Below are positions 1 to 12,314 of a stretch of 64,000 bases of DNA, one piece after another. Made by a program: the position numbers and the translations under genes. The first letter of the stretch is position 1; the number at the start of each line of letters is the position of its first letter. This DNA comes from Tritrichomonas musculus (Eukaryota; Parabasalia; Tritrichomonadida; Tritrichomonadidae), in assembly GCA_039105265.1 (NCBI GenBank), contig JAPFFF010000010.1:62001-126000 (forward strand). Reading direction: 5' to 3'. The notes below the pieces were generated by a model, which was not told the origin of the DNA, ran no database searches, and worked only from the letters and a program-made list of their open reading frames with translations.

Positions 1-6
1 TTATTC

Positions 7-14
7 AAACGTTT
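7..14. other. 8-bp palindrome AAACGTTT, monomer 7-14
   Basis: Perfect dyad with a central CpG in heads A and D. Heads B and C destroy it (T7 and A11). Its centre lies 74 bp from the centre of the second CpG dyad at monomer 80-89. Because the dyad is present in some monomers and absent from others, it divides the array into dyad-plus and dyad-minus monomers, a pattern reminiscent of alternating protein-box monomers in other satellites. A binding role is inference only. Confidence 0.75.
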
Positions 15-72
15 CTCACAAATGAACAGAGTTAAATAAAACACAAATCTCAAACACTTTTATAAGATAATT

Positions 73-108
73 AAAAACGATTTCGAAATTAAGTAAAATC
101 AGTAAAAA
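73..108 (+). other. Phased A-tracts, monomer 73-108
   Basis: A-runs at 73-77, 86-88, 95-98 and 104-108 have centres near 75, 87, 96.5 and 106, so they are spaced about 12, 9.5 and 9.5 bp apart. A-tracts in step with the helical turn are known to bend DNA. The T74 variant interrupts the first tract in many copies. Curvature itself is inferred, not measured. Confidence 0.55.
80..89. other. 10-bp palindrome ATTTCGAAAT, monomer 80-89
   Basis: Perfect dyad containing a TTCGAA core with a central CpG, present without change in every monomer I read. It lies in the longest invariant part of the monomer (75-101). It does not match the mammalian CENP-B box: after TTCG and four bases the required A is a T, and the CGGG half is missing. 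It is a candidate protein site or methylation site, by inference. Confidence 0.8.
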
Positions 109-109
109 T
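92..109 (+). repeat. 9-bp internal tandem repeat in the monomer
   Basis: The motif AGTAAAA occurs at monomer 92-98 and again at 101-107, offset by 9 bp. Two other weak echoes exist in the monomer: CACAAAT at 17-23 and 42-48, and a TTAA-n-TAAAA pattern at 32-41 and 89-98. These hint that the monomer grew from shorter pieces, but the similarity is slight and may be chance in AT-rich DNA. The A102 variant breaks the second copy of the 9-bp motif. Confidence 0.4.
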
Positions 110-111
110 TA

Positions 112-117
112 AAGCTT
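112..117. other. HindIII palindrome AAGCTT, monomer 112-117
   Basis: Present in every monomer with tail G or A and lost in tails R and S, where T116 and T117 become G and C. Tail R gains a GCGC site at 114-117 instead. HindIII would therefore cut the array into a 131-bp ladder, with longer steps wherever R or S monomers lie. Satellites of this kind are often first found as such restriction ladders. Confidence 0.85.
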
Positions 118-524
118 AATCTCAGTTATTCTTATTCAAACGTTTCTCACAAATGAACAGAGTTAAATAAAACACAAATCTCAAACACTTTTGTAAGATA
201 ATTAAAAACGATTTCGAAATTAAGTAAAATCAGTAAAAATTAAAGCTTAATCTCAGTTATTCTTATTCAAACGTTTCTCACAAATGAACAGAGTTAAATA
301 AAACACAAATCTCAAACACTTTTGTAAGATAATTATAAACGATTTCGAAATTAAGTAAAATCAGTAAAAATTAAAGCTTAATCTCAGTTATTCTTATTCA
401 AACGTTTCTCACAAATGAACAGAGTTAAATAAAACACAAATCTCAAACACTTTTGTAAGATAATTAAAAACGATTTCGAAATTAAGTAAAATCAGTAAAA
501 ATTAAAGCTTAATCTCAGTTATTC

Positions 525-655
525 TTATTCAAACGTTTCTCACAAATGAACAGAGTTAAATAAAACACAAATCTCAAACACTTTTGTAAGATAATTAAAA
601 ACGATTTCGAAATTAAGTAAAATCAATAAAAATTAAAGCGCAATATCAATTATTC
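525..655 (+). repeat. First R-tail monomer (GCGC, no HindIII site)
   Basis: This copy has A102 and the R tail, in which G116, C117, A121 and A125 occur together. The four changes are always found as a set in the copies I read. A125 is also found alone in tail A, which may be an intermediate. R monomers recur throughout the window, commonly after a B-head monomer or together with A102, and add a fourth CpG at 116 in the context GCGC. Confidence 0.9.
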
Positions 656-786
656 TTATTCAAACGTTTCTCACAAGTGAACAGAGTTAAATAAAACACA
701 AATCTCAAACACTTTTGTAAGATAATTATAAACGATTTCGAAATTAAGTAAAATCAGTAAAAATTAAAGCTTAATCTCAGTTATTC

Positions 787-917
787 TTAATCTAACATTT
801 CTCACAAATGAACAGAGTTAAATAAAACACAAATCTCAAACACTTTTGTAAGATAATTAAAAACGATTTCGAAATTAAGTAAAATCAGTAAAAATTAAAG
901 CTTAATCTCAGTTATTC
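787..917 (+). repeat. First B-head monomer (A4, T7, A11)
   Basis: Head B differs from head A at three positions within 8 bp and loses both the first CpG and the AAACGTTT dyad. Head B is the second most frequent head type and is spread across the whole window. It brings two extra plus-strand TAA stops (monomer 2 and 7). Confidence 0.9.
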
Positions 918-1179
918 TTATTCAAACGTTTCTCACAAATGAACAGAGTTAAATAAAACACAAATCTCAAACACTTTTGTAAGATAATTAAAAACGATTT
1001 CGAAATTAAGTAAAATCAGTAAAAATTAAAGCTTAATCTCAGTTATTCTTAATCTAACATTTCTCACAAATGAACAGAGTTAAATAAAACACAAATCTCA
1101 AACACTTTTGTAAGATAATTAAAAACGATTTCGAAATTAAGTAAAATCAGTAAAAATTAAAGCTTAATCTCAATTATTC

Positions 1180-1310
1180 TTATTCTAACATTTCTCACAA
1201 GTGAACAGAGTTAAATAAAACACAAATCTCAAACACTTTTGTAAGATAATTAAAAACGATTTCGAAATTAAGTAAAATCAGTAAAAATTAAAGCGCAATA
1301 TCAATTATTC
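1180..1310 (+). repeat. First C-head monomer (T4, T7, A11)
   Basis: Head C is intermediate between A and B: it has T4 like A, but T7 and A11 like B. It may be an evolutionary step between them or a product of gene conversion. This copy also has G22 and an R tail. Later C copies often carry T44 and T74 and open the right-hand module starting at 28821. Confidence 0.85.
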
Positions 1311-1703
1311 TTATTCAAACGTTTCTCACAAATGAACAGAGTTAAATAAAACACAAATCTCAAACACTTTTGTAAGATAATTAAAAACGATTTCGAAATT
1401 AAGTAAAATCAGTAAAAATTAAAGCGCAATATCAATTATTCTTATTCAAACGTTTCTCACAAATGAACAGAGTTAAATAAAACACAAATCTCAAACACTT
1501 TTGTAAGATAATTAAAAACGATTTCGAAATTAAGTAAAATCAGTAAAAATTAAAGCTTAATCTCAATTATTCTTAATCTAACATTTCTCACAAATGAACA
1601 GAGTTAAATAAAACACAAATCTCAAACACTTTTGTAAGATAATTAAAAACGATTTCGAAATTAAGTAAAATCAGTAAAAATTAAAGCTTAATCTCAATTA
1701 TTC

Positions 1704-2096
1704 TTAATCTAACATTTCTCACAAATGAACAGAGTTAAATAAAACACAAATCTCAAACACTTTTGTAAGATAATTATAAACGATTTCGAAATTAAGTAAA
1801 ATCAGTAAAAATTAAAGCTTAATCTCAATTATTCCTATTCAAACGTTTCTCACAAATGAACAGAGTTAAATAAAACACAAATCTCAAACACTTTTGTAAG
1901 ATAATTAAAAACGATTTCGAAATTAAGTAAAATCAGTAAAAATTAAAGCTTAATCTCAGTTATTCTTATTCAAACGTTTCTCACAAGTGAACAGAGTTAA
2001 ATAAAACACAAATCTCAAACACTTTTGTAAGATAATTAAAAACGATTTCGAAATTAAGTAAAATCAGTAAAAATTAAAGCTTAATCTCAGTTATTC
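1704..2096 (+). repeat. Core three-monomer module B(T74)-D-A(G22), first full case
   Basis: A monomer with T74 and tail A is followed by a D-head monomer (C1, the only C at that site) and then an A-head monomer with G22. I count 39 D monomers in the window. Most sit in this context, usually preceded by tail A and followed by an A-head G22 copy. Exceptions are the D copies at 12708, 13887, 21616 and 22792, which follow tail G; the one at 59737, which follows tail R; and the ones at 34585, 40611 and 59737, which are followed by A22. The module is the most stable multi-monomer unit of the array. Confidence 0.8.
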
Positions 2097-3668
2097 TTAT
2101 TCAAACGTTTCTCACAAATGAACAGAGTTAAATAAAACACAAATCTCAAACACTTTTGTAAGATAATTAAAAACGATTTCGAAATTAAGTAAAATCAATA
2201 AAAATTAAAGCGCAATATCAATTATTCTTATTCAAACGTTTCTCACAAGTGAACAGAGTTAAATAAAACACAAATCTCAAACACTTTTGTAAGATAATTA
2301 TAAACGATTTCGAAATTAAGTAAAATCAGTAAAAATTAAAGCTTAATCTCAGTTATTCTTAATCTAACATTTCTCACAAATGAACAGAGTTAAATAAAAC
2401 ACAAATCTCAAACACTTTTGTAAGATAATTAAAAACGATTTCGAAATTAAGTAAAATCAGTAAAAATTAAAGCTTAATCTCAGTTATTCTTAATCTAACA
2501 TTTCTCACAAATGAACAGAGTTAAATAAAACACAAATCTCAAACACTTTTATAAGATAATTAAAAACGATTTCGAAATTAAGTAAAATCAGTAAAAATTA
2601 AAGCTTAATCTCAGTTATTCTTATTCAAACGTTTCTCACAAGTGAACAGAGTTAAATAAAACATAAATCTCAAACACTTTTGTAAGATAATTAAAAACGA
2701 TTTCGAAATTAAGTAAAATCAGTAAAAATTAAAGCTTAATCTCAGTTATTCTTATTCAAACGTTTCTCACAAATGAACAGAGTTAAATAAAACACAAATC
2801 TCAAACACTTTTGTAAGATAATTAAAAACGATTTCGAAATTAAGTAAAATCAGTAAAAATTAAAGCTTAATCTCAGTTATTCTTATTCAAACGTTTCTCA
2901 CAAATGAACAGAGTTAAATAAAACACAAATCTCAAACACTTTTGTAAGATAATTAAAAACGATTTCGAAATTAAGTAAAATCAGTAAAAATTAAAGCTTA
3001 ATCTCAATTATTCTTAATCTAACATTTCTCACAAATGAACAGAGTTAAATAAAACACAAATCTCAAACACTTTTGTAAGATAATTAAAAACGATTTCGAA
3101 ATTAAGTAAAATCAGTAAAAATTAAAGCGCAATATCAATTATTCTTATTCAAACGTTTCTCACAAGTGAACAGAGTTAAATAAAACACAAATCTCAAACA
3201 CTTTTGTAAGATAATTAAAAACGATTTCGAAATTAAGTAAAATCAGTAAAAATTAAAGCTTAATCTCAGTTATTCTTAATCTAACATTTCTCACAAATGA
3301 ACAGAGTTAAATAAAACACAAATCTCAAACACTTTTGTAAGATAATTATAAACGATTTCGAAATTAAGTAAAATCAGTAAAAATTAAAGCTTAATCTCAA
3401 TTATTCCTATTCAAACGTTTCTCACAAATGAACAGAGTTAAATAAAACACAAATCTCAAACACTTTTGTAAGATAATTAAAAACGATTTCGAAATTAAGT
3501 AAAATCAGTAAAAATTAAAGCTTAATCTCAGTTATTCTTATTCAAACGTTTCTCACAAGTGAACAGAGTTAAATAAAACACAAATCTCAAACACTTTTGT
3601 AAGATAATTAAAAACGATTTCGAAATTAAGTAAAATCAGTAAAAATTAAAGCTTAATCTCAGTTATTC
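1835..3668 (+). repeat. 14-monomer segment, copy 1 (partner at 23843)
   Basis: Fourteen consecutive monomers match 23843-25676 at every variant site, including the rare A62 copy at 2490 and the T44 copy at 2621. Related but slightly different versions start at 9826 and 18734. Those differ at position 74 of the T44 copy and position 22 four copies later. The offset between the exact partners is 168 monomers (22,008 bp). Confidence 0.85.
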
Positions 3669-3799
3669 TTAATCTAACATTTCTCACAAGTGAACAGAGT
3701 TAAATAAAACACAAATCTCAAACACTTTTGTAAGATAATTAAAAACGATTTCGAAATTAAGTAAAATCAGTAAAAATTAAAGCTTAATCTCAATTATTC

Positions 3800-3930
3800 T
3801 TATTCAAACGTTTCTCACAAGTAAACAGAGTTAAATAAAACACAAATCTCAAACACTTTTGTAAGATAATTAAAAACGATTTCGAAATTAAGTAAAATCA
3901 GTAAAAATTAAAGCTTAATCTCAATTATTC
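3800..3930 (+). repeat. First monomer with A24 (G22 A24 variant)
   Basis: The A24 state is always seen with G22. I find eleven copies, starting at 3800, 6027, 9302, 11791, 18210, 20699, 25808, 31703, 32489, 37729 and 38515. None lies in the last 25 kb, so the variant marks the left and middle parts of the array. Confidence 0.85.
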
Positions 3931-5895
3931 TTATTCTAACATTTCTCACAAATGAACAGAGTTAAATAAAACACAAATCTCAAACACTTTTGTAAGATAA
4001 TTATAAACGATTTCGAAATTAAGTAAAATCAGTAAAAATTAAAGCTTAATCTCAATTATTCTTATTCAAACGTTTCTCACAAGTGAACAGAGTTAAATAA
4101 AACACAAATCTCAAACACTTTTATAAGATAATTATAAACGATTTCGAAATTAAGTAAAATCAATAAAAATTAAAGCTTAATCTCAGTTATTCTTAATCTA
4201 ACATTTCTCACAAATGAACAGAGTTAAATAAAACACAAATCTCAAACACTTTTGTAAGATAATTAAAAACGATTTCGAAATTAAGTAAAATCAGTAAAAA
4301 TTAAAGCTTAATCTCAATTATTCTTAATCTAACATTTCTCACAAATGAACAGAGTTAAATAAAACACAAATCTCAAACACTTTTGTAAGATAATTAAAAA
4401 CGATTTCGAAATTAAGTAAAATCAGTAAAAATTAAAGCGCAATATCAATTATTCTTATTCAAACGTTTCTCACAAGTGAACAGAGTTAAATAAAACACAA
4501 ATCTCAAACACTTTTGTAAGATAATTAAAAACGATTTCGAAATTAAGTAAAATCAGTAAAAATTAAAGCTTAATCTCAGTTATTCTTAATCTAACATTTC
4601 TCACAAATGAACAGAGTTAAATAAAACACAAATCTCAAACACTTTTGTAAGATAATTATAAACGATTTCGAAATTAAGTAAAATCAGTAAAAATTAAAGC
4701 TTAATCTCAATTATTCCTATTCAAACGTTTCTCACAAATGAACAGAGTTAAATAAAACACAAATCTCAAACACTTTTGTAAGATAATTAAAAACGATTTC
4801 GAAATTAAGTAAAATCAGTAAAAATTAAAGCTTAATCTCAGTTATTCTTATTCAAACGTTTCTCACAAGTGAACAGAGTTAAATAAAACACAAATCTCAA
4901 ACACTTTTGTAAGATAATTATAAACGATTTCGAAATTAAGTAAAATCAGTAAAAATTAAAGCTTAATCTCAATTATTCTTATTCAAACGTTTCTCACAAG
5001 TGAACAGAGTTAAATAAAACACAAATCTCAAACACTTTTGTAAGATAATTATAAACGATTTCGAAATTAAGTAAAATCAGTAAAAATTAAAGCTTAATCT
5101 CAATTATTCTTATTCTAACATTTCTCACAAATGAACAGAGTTAAATAAAACACAAATCTCAAACACTTTTGTAAGATAATTAAAAACGATTTCGAAATTA
5201 AGTAAAATCAGTAAAAATTAAAGCTTAATCTCAATTATTCTTAATCTAACGTTTCTCACAAGTGAACAGAGTTAAATAAAACACAAATCTCAAACACTTT
5301 TGTAAGATAATTAAAAACGATTTCGAAATTAAGTAAAATCAGTAAAAATTAAAGCTTAATCTCAGTTATTCTTATTCAAACGTTTCTCACAAGTGAACAG
5401 AGTTAAATAAAACACAAATCTCAAACACTTTTGTAAGATAATTAAAAACGATTTCGAAATTAAGTAAAATCAGTAAAAATTAAAGCTTAATCTCAGTTAT
5501 TCTTAATCTAACATTTCTCACAAATGAACAGAGTTAAATAAAACACAAATCTCAAACACTTTTGTAAGATAATTAAAAACGATTTCGAAATTAAGTAAAA
5601 TCAGTAAAAATTAAAGCTTAATCTCAGTTATTCTTAATCTAACATTTCTCACAAGTGAACAGAGTTAAATAAAACACAAATCTCAAACACTTTTGTAAGA
5701 TAATTAAAAACGATTTCGAAATTAAGTAAAATCAGTAAAAATTAAAGCTTAATCTCAGTTATTCTTATTCAAACGTTTCTCACAAGTGAACAGAGTTAAA
5801 TAAAACACAAATCTCAAACACTTTTGTAAGATAATTAAAAACGATTTCGAAATTAAGTAAAATCAGTAAAAATTAAAGCTTAATCTCAGTTATTC

Positions 5896-6812
5896 TTAAT
5901 CTAACATTTCTCACAAGTGAACAGAGTTAAATAAAACACAAATCTCAAACACTTTTGTAAGATAATTATAAACGATTTCGAAATTAAGTAAAATCAGTAA
6001 AAATTAAAGCTTAATCTCAATTATTCTTATTCAAACGTTTCTCACAAGTAAACAGAGTTAAATAAAACACAAATCTCAAACACTTTTGTAAGATAATTAT
6101 AAACGATTTCGAAATTAAGTAAAATCAGTAAAAATTAAAGCTTAATCTCAATTATTCTTATTCTAACATTTCTCACAAATGAACAGAGTTAAATAAAACA
6201 CAAATCTCAAACACTTTTGTAAGATAATTAAAAACGATTTCGAAATTAAGTAAAATCAGTAAAAATTAAAGCTTAATCTCAGTTATTCTTATTCAAACGT
6301 TTCTCACAAGTGAACAGAGTTAAATAAAACACAAATCTCAAACACTTTTGTAAGATAATTAAAAACGATTTCGAAATTAAGTAAAATCAGTAAAAATTAA
6401 AGCTTAATCTCAGTTATTCTTAATCTAACATTTCTCACAAGTGAACAGAGTTAAATAAAACACAAATCTCAAACACTTTTGTAAGATAATTATAAACGAT
6501 TTCGAAATTAAGTAAAATCAGTAAAAATTAAAGCTTAATCTCAATTATTCTTATTCAAACGTTTCTCACAAGTGAACAGAGTTAAATAAAACACAAATCT
6601 CAAACACTTTTGTAAGATAATTATAAACGATTTCGAAATTAAGTAAAATCAGTAAAAATTAAAGCTTAATCTCAATTATTCTTATTCTAACATTTCTCAC
6701 AAATGAACAGAGTTAAATAAAACACAAATCTCAAACACTTTTGTAAGATAATTAAAAACGATTTCGAAATTAAGTAAAATCAGTAAAAATTAAAGCTTAA
6801 TCTCAGTTATTC
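5896..6812 (+). repeat. Four-monomer tandem duplication inside the array
   Basis: The order B(G22,T74,tail A), A(G22,T74,tail A), C(tail G), A(G22) begins at 5896 and starts again at 6420. The second copy has G24 where the first has A24 in its second monomer. The same doubled pattern recurs at 25677, 32358 and 38384, so the small duplication came before the larger ones that carry it. Confidence 0.8.
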
Positions 6813-7729
6813 TTATTCAAACGTTTCTCACAAATGAACAGAGTTAAATAAAACACAAATCTCAAACACTTTTATAAGATAATTAAAAACGATTTCGAAA
6901 TTAAGTAAAATCAGTAAAAATTAAAGCTTAATCTCAGTTATTCTTATTCAAACGTTTCTCACAAATGAACAGAGTTAAATAAAACACAAATCTCAAACAC
7001 TTTTGTAAGATAATTAAAAACGATTTCGAAATTAAGTAAAATCAGTAAAAATTAAAGCTTAATCTCAGTTATTCTTATTCAAACGTTTCTCACAAATGAA
7101 CAGAGTTAAATAAAACACAAATCTCAAACACTTTTGTAAGATAATTATAAACGATTTCGAAATTAAGTAAAATCAGTAAAAATTAAAGCTTAATCTCAGT
7201 TATTCTTAATCTAACATTTCTCACAAATGAACAGAGTTAAATAAAACACAAATCTCAAACACTTTTGTAAGATAATTAAAAACGATTTCGAAATTAAGTA
7301 AAATCAGTAAAAATTAAAGCTTAATCTCAGTTATTCTTAATCTAACATTTCTCACAAATGAACAGAGTTAAATAAAACACAAATCTCAAACACTTTTGTA
7401 AGATAATTAAAAACGATTTCGAAATTAAGTAAAATCAGTAAAAATTAAAGCTTAATCTCAGTTATTCTTATTCAAACGTTTCTCACAAATGAACAGAGTT
7501 AAATAAAACACAAATCTCAAACACTTTTGTAAGATAATTAAAAACGATTTCGAAATTAAGTAAAATCAGTAAAAATTAAAGCTTAATCTCAATTATTCTT
7601 AATCTAACATTTCTCACAAATGAACAGAGTTAAATAAAACACAAATCTCAAACACTTTTGTAAGATAATTAAAAACGATTTCGAAATTAAGTAAAATCAG
7701 TAAAAATTAAAGCGCAATATCAATTATTC
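6682..7729 (+). repeat. Eight-monomer block, copy 1 of 6
   Basis: Order: C tail G; A with A62; A; A with T74; B; B; A with tail A; B with tail R. The same eight monomers in the same order recur at 15590, 26463, 33144, 39170 and 46113, spaced 68, 83, 51, 46 and 53 monomers apart. The uneven spacing shows there is no fixed higher-order period. A truncated version (A62, A, T74) opens the window at 1. Confidence 0.88.
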
Positions 7730-10700
7730 TTATTCAAACGTTTCTCACAAATGAACAGAGTTAAATAAAACACAAATCTCAAACACTTTTGTAAGATAAT
7801 TAAAAACGATTTCGAAATTAAGTAAAATCAGTAAAAATTAAAGCTTAATCTCAATTATTCTTAATCTAACATTTCTCACAAATGAACAGAGTTAAATAAA
7901 ACACAAATCTCAAACACTTTTGTAAGATAATTAAAAACGATTTCGAAATTAAGTAAAATCAGTAAAAATTAAAGCTTAATCTCAATTATTCTTAATCTAA
8001 CGTTTCTCACAAGTGAACAGAGTTAAATAAAACACAAATCTCAAACACTTTTGTAAGATAATTAAAAACGATTTCGAAATTAAGTAAAATCAGTAAAAAT
8101 TAAAGCTTAATCTCAATTATTCTTAATCTAACATTTCTCACAAATGAACAGAGTTAAATAAAACACAAATCTCAAACACTTTTGTAAGATAATTATAAAC
8201 GATTTCGAAATTAAGTAAAATCAGTAAAAATTAAAGCTTAATCTCAATTATTCCTATTCAAACGTTTCTCACAAATGAACAGAGTTAAATAAAACACAAA
8301 TCTCAAACACTTTTGTAAGATAATTAAAAACGATTTCGAAATTAAGTAAAATCAGTAAAAATTAAAGCTTAATCTCAGTTATTCTTATTCAAACGTTTCT
8401 CACAAGTGAACAGAGTTAAATAAAACACAAATCTCAAACACTTTTGTAAGATAATTAAAAACGATTTCGAAATTAAGTAAAATCAGTAAAAATTAAAGCT
8501 TAATCTCAGTTATTCTTATTCAAACGTTTCTCACAAATGAACAGAGTTAAATAAAACACAAATCTCAAACACTTTTGTAAGATAATTAAAAACGATTTCG
8601 AAATTAAGTAAAATCAATAAAAATTAAAGCGCAATATCAATTATTCTTATTCAAACGTTTCTCACAAGTGAACAGAGTTAAATAAAACACAAATCTCAAA
8701 CACTTTTGTAAGATAATTATAAACGATTTCGAAATTAAGTAAAATCAGTAAAAATTAAAGCTTAATCTCAGTTATTCTTAATCTAACATTTCTCACAAAT
8801 GAACAGAGTTAAATAAAACACAAATCTCAAACACTTTTGTAAGATAATTAAAAACGATTTCGAAATTAAGTAAAATCAGTAAAAATTAAAGCTTAATCTC
8901 AGTTATTCTTATTCAAACGTTTCTCACAAATGAACAGAGTTAAATAAAACACAAATCTCAAACACTTTTGTAAGATAATTAAAAACGATTTCGAAATTAA
9001 GTAAAATCAGTAAAAATTAAAGCTTAATCTCAGTTATTCTTAATCTAACATTTCTCACAAATGAACAGAGTTAAATAAAACACAAATCTCAAACACTTTT
9101 GTAAGATAATTAAAAACGATTTCGAAATTAAGTAAAATCAGTAAAAATTAAAGCTTAATCTCAGTTATTCTTAATCTAACATTTCTCACAAGTGAACAGA
9201 GTTAAATAAAACACAAATCTCAAACACTTTTGTAAGATAATTATAAACGATTTCGAAATTAAGTAAAATCAGTAAAAATTAAAGCTTAATCTCAATTATT
9301 CTTATTCAAACGTTTCTCACAAGTAAACAGAGTTAAATAAAACACAAATCTCAAACACTTTTGTAAGATAATTATAAACGATTTCGAAATTAAGTAAAAT
9401 CAGTAAAAATTAAAGCGCAATATCAATTATTCTTATTCTAACATTTCTCACAAGTGAACAGAGTTAAATAAAACACAAATCTCAAACACTTTTGTAAGAT
9501 AATTAAAAACGATTTCGAAATTAAGTAAAATCAGTAAAAATTAAAGCGCAATATCAATTATTCTTATTCAAACGTTTCTCACAAATGAACAGAGTTAAAT
9601 AAAACACAAATCTCAAACACTTTTGTAAGATAATTAAAAACGATTTCGAAATTAAGTAAAATCAGTAAAAATTAAAGCGCAATATCAATTATTCTTATTC
9701 AAACGTTTCTCACAAATGAACAGAGTTAAATAAAACACAAATCTCAAACACTTTTGTAAGATAATTATAAACGATTTCGAAATTAAGTAAAATCAGTAAA
9801 AATTAAAGCTTAATCTCAATTATTCCTATTCAAACGTTTCTCACAAATGAACAGAGTTAAATAAAACACAAATCTCAAACACTTTTGTAAGATAATTAAA
9901 AACGATTTCGAAATTAAGTAAAATCAGTAAAAATTAAAGCTTAATCTCAGTTATTCTTATTCAAACGTTTCTCACAAGTGAACAGAGTTAAATAAAACAC
10001 AAATCTCAAACACTTTTGTAAGATAATTAAAAACGATTTCGAAATTAAGTAAAATCAGTAAAAATTAAAGCTTAATCTCAGTTATTCTTATTCAAACGTT
10101 TCTCACAAATGAACAGAGTTAAATAAAACACAAATCTCAAACACTTTTGTAAGATAATTAAAAACGATTTCGAAATTAAGTAAAATCAATAAAAATTAAA
10201 GCGCAATATCAATTATTCTTATTCAAACGTTTCTCACAAGTGAACAGAGTTAAATAAAACACAAATCTCAAACACTTTTGTAAGATAATTATAAACGATT
10301 TCGAAATTAAGTAAAATCAGTAAAAATTAAAGCTTAATCTCAGTTATTCTTAATCTAACATTTCTCACAAATGAACAGAGTTAAATAAAACACAAATCTC
10401 AAACACTTTTGTAAGATAATTAAAAACGATTTCGAAATTAAGTAAAATCAGTAAAAATTAAAGCTTAATCTCAGTTATTCTTAATCTAACATTTCTCACA
10501 AATGAACAGAGTTAAATAAAACACAAATCTCAAACACTTTTATAAGATAATTAAAAACGATTTCGAAATTAAGTAAAATCAGTAAAAATTAAAGCTTAAT
10601 CTCAGTTATTCTTATTCAAACGTTTCTCACAAGTGAACAGAGTTAAATAAAACATAAATCTCAAACACTTTTGTAAGATAATTATAAACGATTTCGAAAT

Positions 10701-12314
10701 TAAGTAAAATCAGTAAAAATTAAAGCTTAATCTCAGTTATTCTTATTCAAACGTTTCTCACAAATGAACAGAGTTAAATAAAACACAAATCTCAAACACT
10801 TTTGTAAGATAATTAAAAACGATTTCGAAATTAAGTAAAATCAGTAAAAATTAAAGCTTAATCTCAGTTATTCTTATTCAAACGTTTCTCACAAATGAAC
10901 AGAGTTAAATAAAACACAAATCTCAAACACTTTTGTAAGATAATTAAAAACGATTTCGAAATTAAGTAAAATCAGTAAAAATTAAAGCTTAATCTCAATT
11001 ATTCTTAATCTAACATTTCTCACAAATGAACAGAGTTAAATAAAACACAAATCTCAAACACTTTTGTAAGATAATTAAAAACGATTTCGAAATTAAGTAA
11101 AATCAGTAAAAATTAAAGCGCAATATCAATTATTCTTATTCAAACGTTTCTCACAAATGAACAGAGTTAAATAAAACACAAATCTCAAACACTTTTGTAA
11201 GATAATTAAAAACGATTTCGAAATTAAGTAAAATCAGTAAAAATTAAAGCTTAATCTCAGTTATTCTTAATCTAACATTTCTCACAAATGAACAGAGTTA
11301 AATAAAACACAAATCTCAAACACTTTTGTAAGATAATTATAAACGATTTCGAAATTAAGTAAAATCAGTAAAAATTAAAGCTTAATCTCAATTATTCCTA
11401 TTCAAACGTTTCTCACAAATGAACAGAGTTAAATAAAACACAAATCTCAAACACTTTTGTAAGATAATTAAAAACGATTTCGAAATTAAGTAAAATCAGT
11501 AAAAATTAAAGCTTAATCTCAGTTATTCTTATTCAAACGTTTCTCACAAGTGAACAGAGTTAAATAAAACACAAATCTCAAACACTTTTGTAAGATAATT
11601 AAAAACGATTTCGAAATTAAGTAAAATCAGTAAAAATTAAAGCTTAATCTCAGTTATTCTTAATCTAACATTTCTCACAAGTGAACAGAGTTAAATAAAA
11701 CACAAATCTCAAACACTTTTGTAAGATAATTATAAACGATTTCGAAATTAAGTAAAATCAGTAAAAATTAAAGCTTAATCTCAATTATTCTTATTCAAAC
11801 GTTTCTCACAAGTAAACAGAGTTAAATAAAACACAAATCTCAAACACTTTTGTAAGATAATTATAAACGATTTCGAAATTAAGTAAAATCAGTAAAAATT
11901 AAAGCTTAATCTCAATTATTCTTATTCTAACATTTCTCACAAATGAACAGAGTTAAATAAAACACAAATCTCAAACACTTTTGTAAGATAATTAAAAACG
12001 ATTTCGAAATTAAGTAAAATCAGTAAAAATTAAAGCTTAATCTCAATTATTCTTAATCTAACATTTCTCACAAATGAACAGAGTTAAATAAAACACAAAT
12101 CTCAAACACTTTTGTAAGATAATTAAAAACGATTTCGAAATTAAGTAAAATCAGTAAAAATTAAAGCTTAATCTCAGTTATTCTTATTCAAACGTTTCTC
12201 ACAAATGAACAGAGTTAAATAAAACACAAATCTCAAACACTTTTGTAAGATAATTAAAAACGATTTCGAAATTAAGTAAAATCAGTAAAAATTAAAGCTT
12301 AATCTCAATTATTC

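Larger units (their letters stand above)
1..131 (+). repeat. Reference satellite monomer (head A, tail G)
   Basis: First copy in the phase used for all monomer coordinates here; the phase is arbitrary. This copy has head A, A22, G24, C44, A62, A74, G102 and tail G. The A62 state is a minority variant found in about 21 copies, the others having G62. The next copy, at 132, carries the commonest state at every site. CpG dinucleotides fall at 10-11, 78-79 and 84-85. The last two are kept in every copy I read, while the first becomes CpA in heads B, C and F. Confidence 0.97.
5765..8515 (+). repeat. 21-monomer segment, copy 1 (partner at 25546)
   Basis: The variant order from here matches 25546-28165 except that the E-head monomer at 7992-8122 has no counterpart there. 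A whole monomer, not part of one, was lost or gained. This fits exchange or slippage in register with the 131-bp period. Confidence 0.8.

Noticed and set aside
22-39. Five-codon open frame starting at ATG in each A22 monomer
   Set aside because: It ends at TAA after five codons and is lost in G22 monomers. No open stretch above about 36 codons is expected on either strand, so there is no coding gene.
80-96. CENP-B box
   Set aside because: TTCG is present, but the required A after four bases is T, and the CGGG half is missing on both strands.
85-100. Yeast-type ARS consensus on the minus strand
   Set aside because: The best stretch fails at two or more fixed positions of the 11-bp consensus; in DNA of 24% GC such near matches are expected by chance.
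88-120. Hairpin between ATTAAG (88-93) and CTTAAT (115-120)
   Set aside because: The arms are only 6 bp with a 21-base loop, and R and S tails break it. Too weak to list as a structure.
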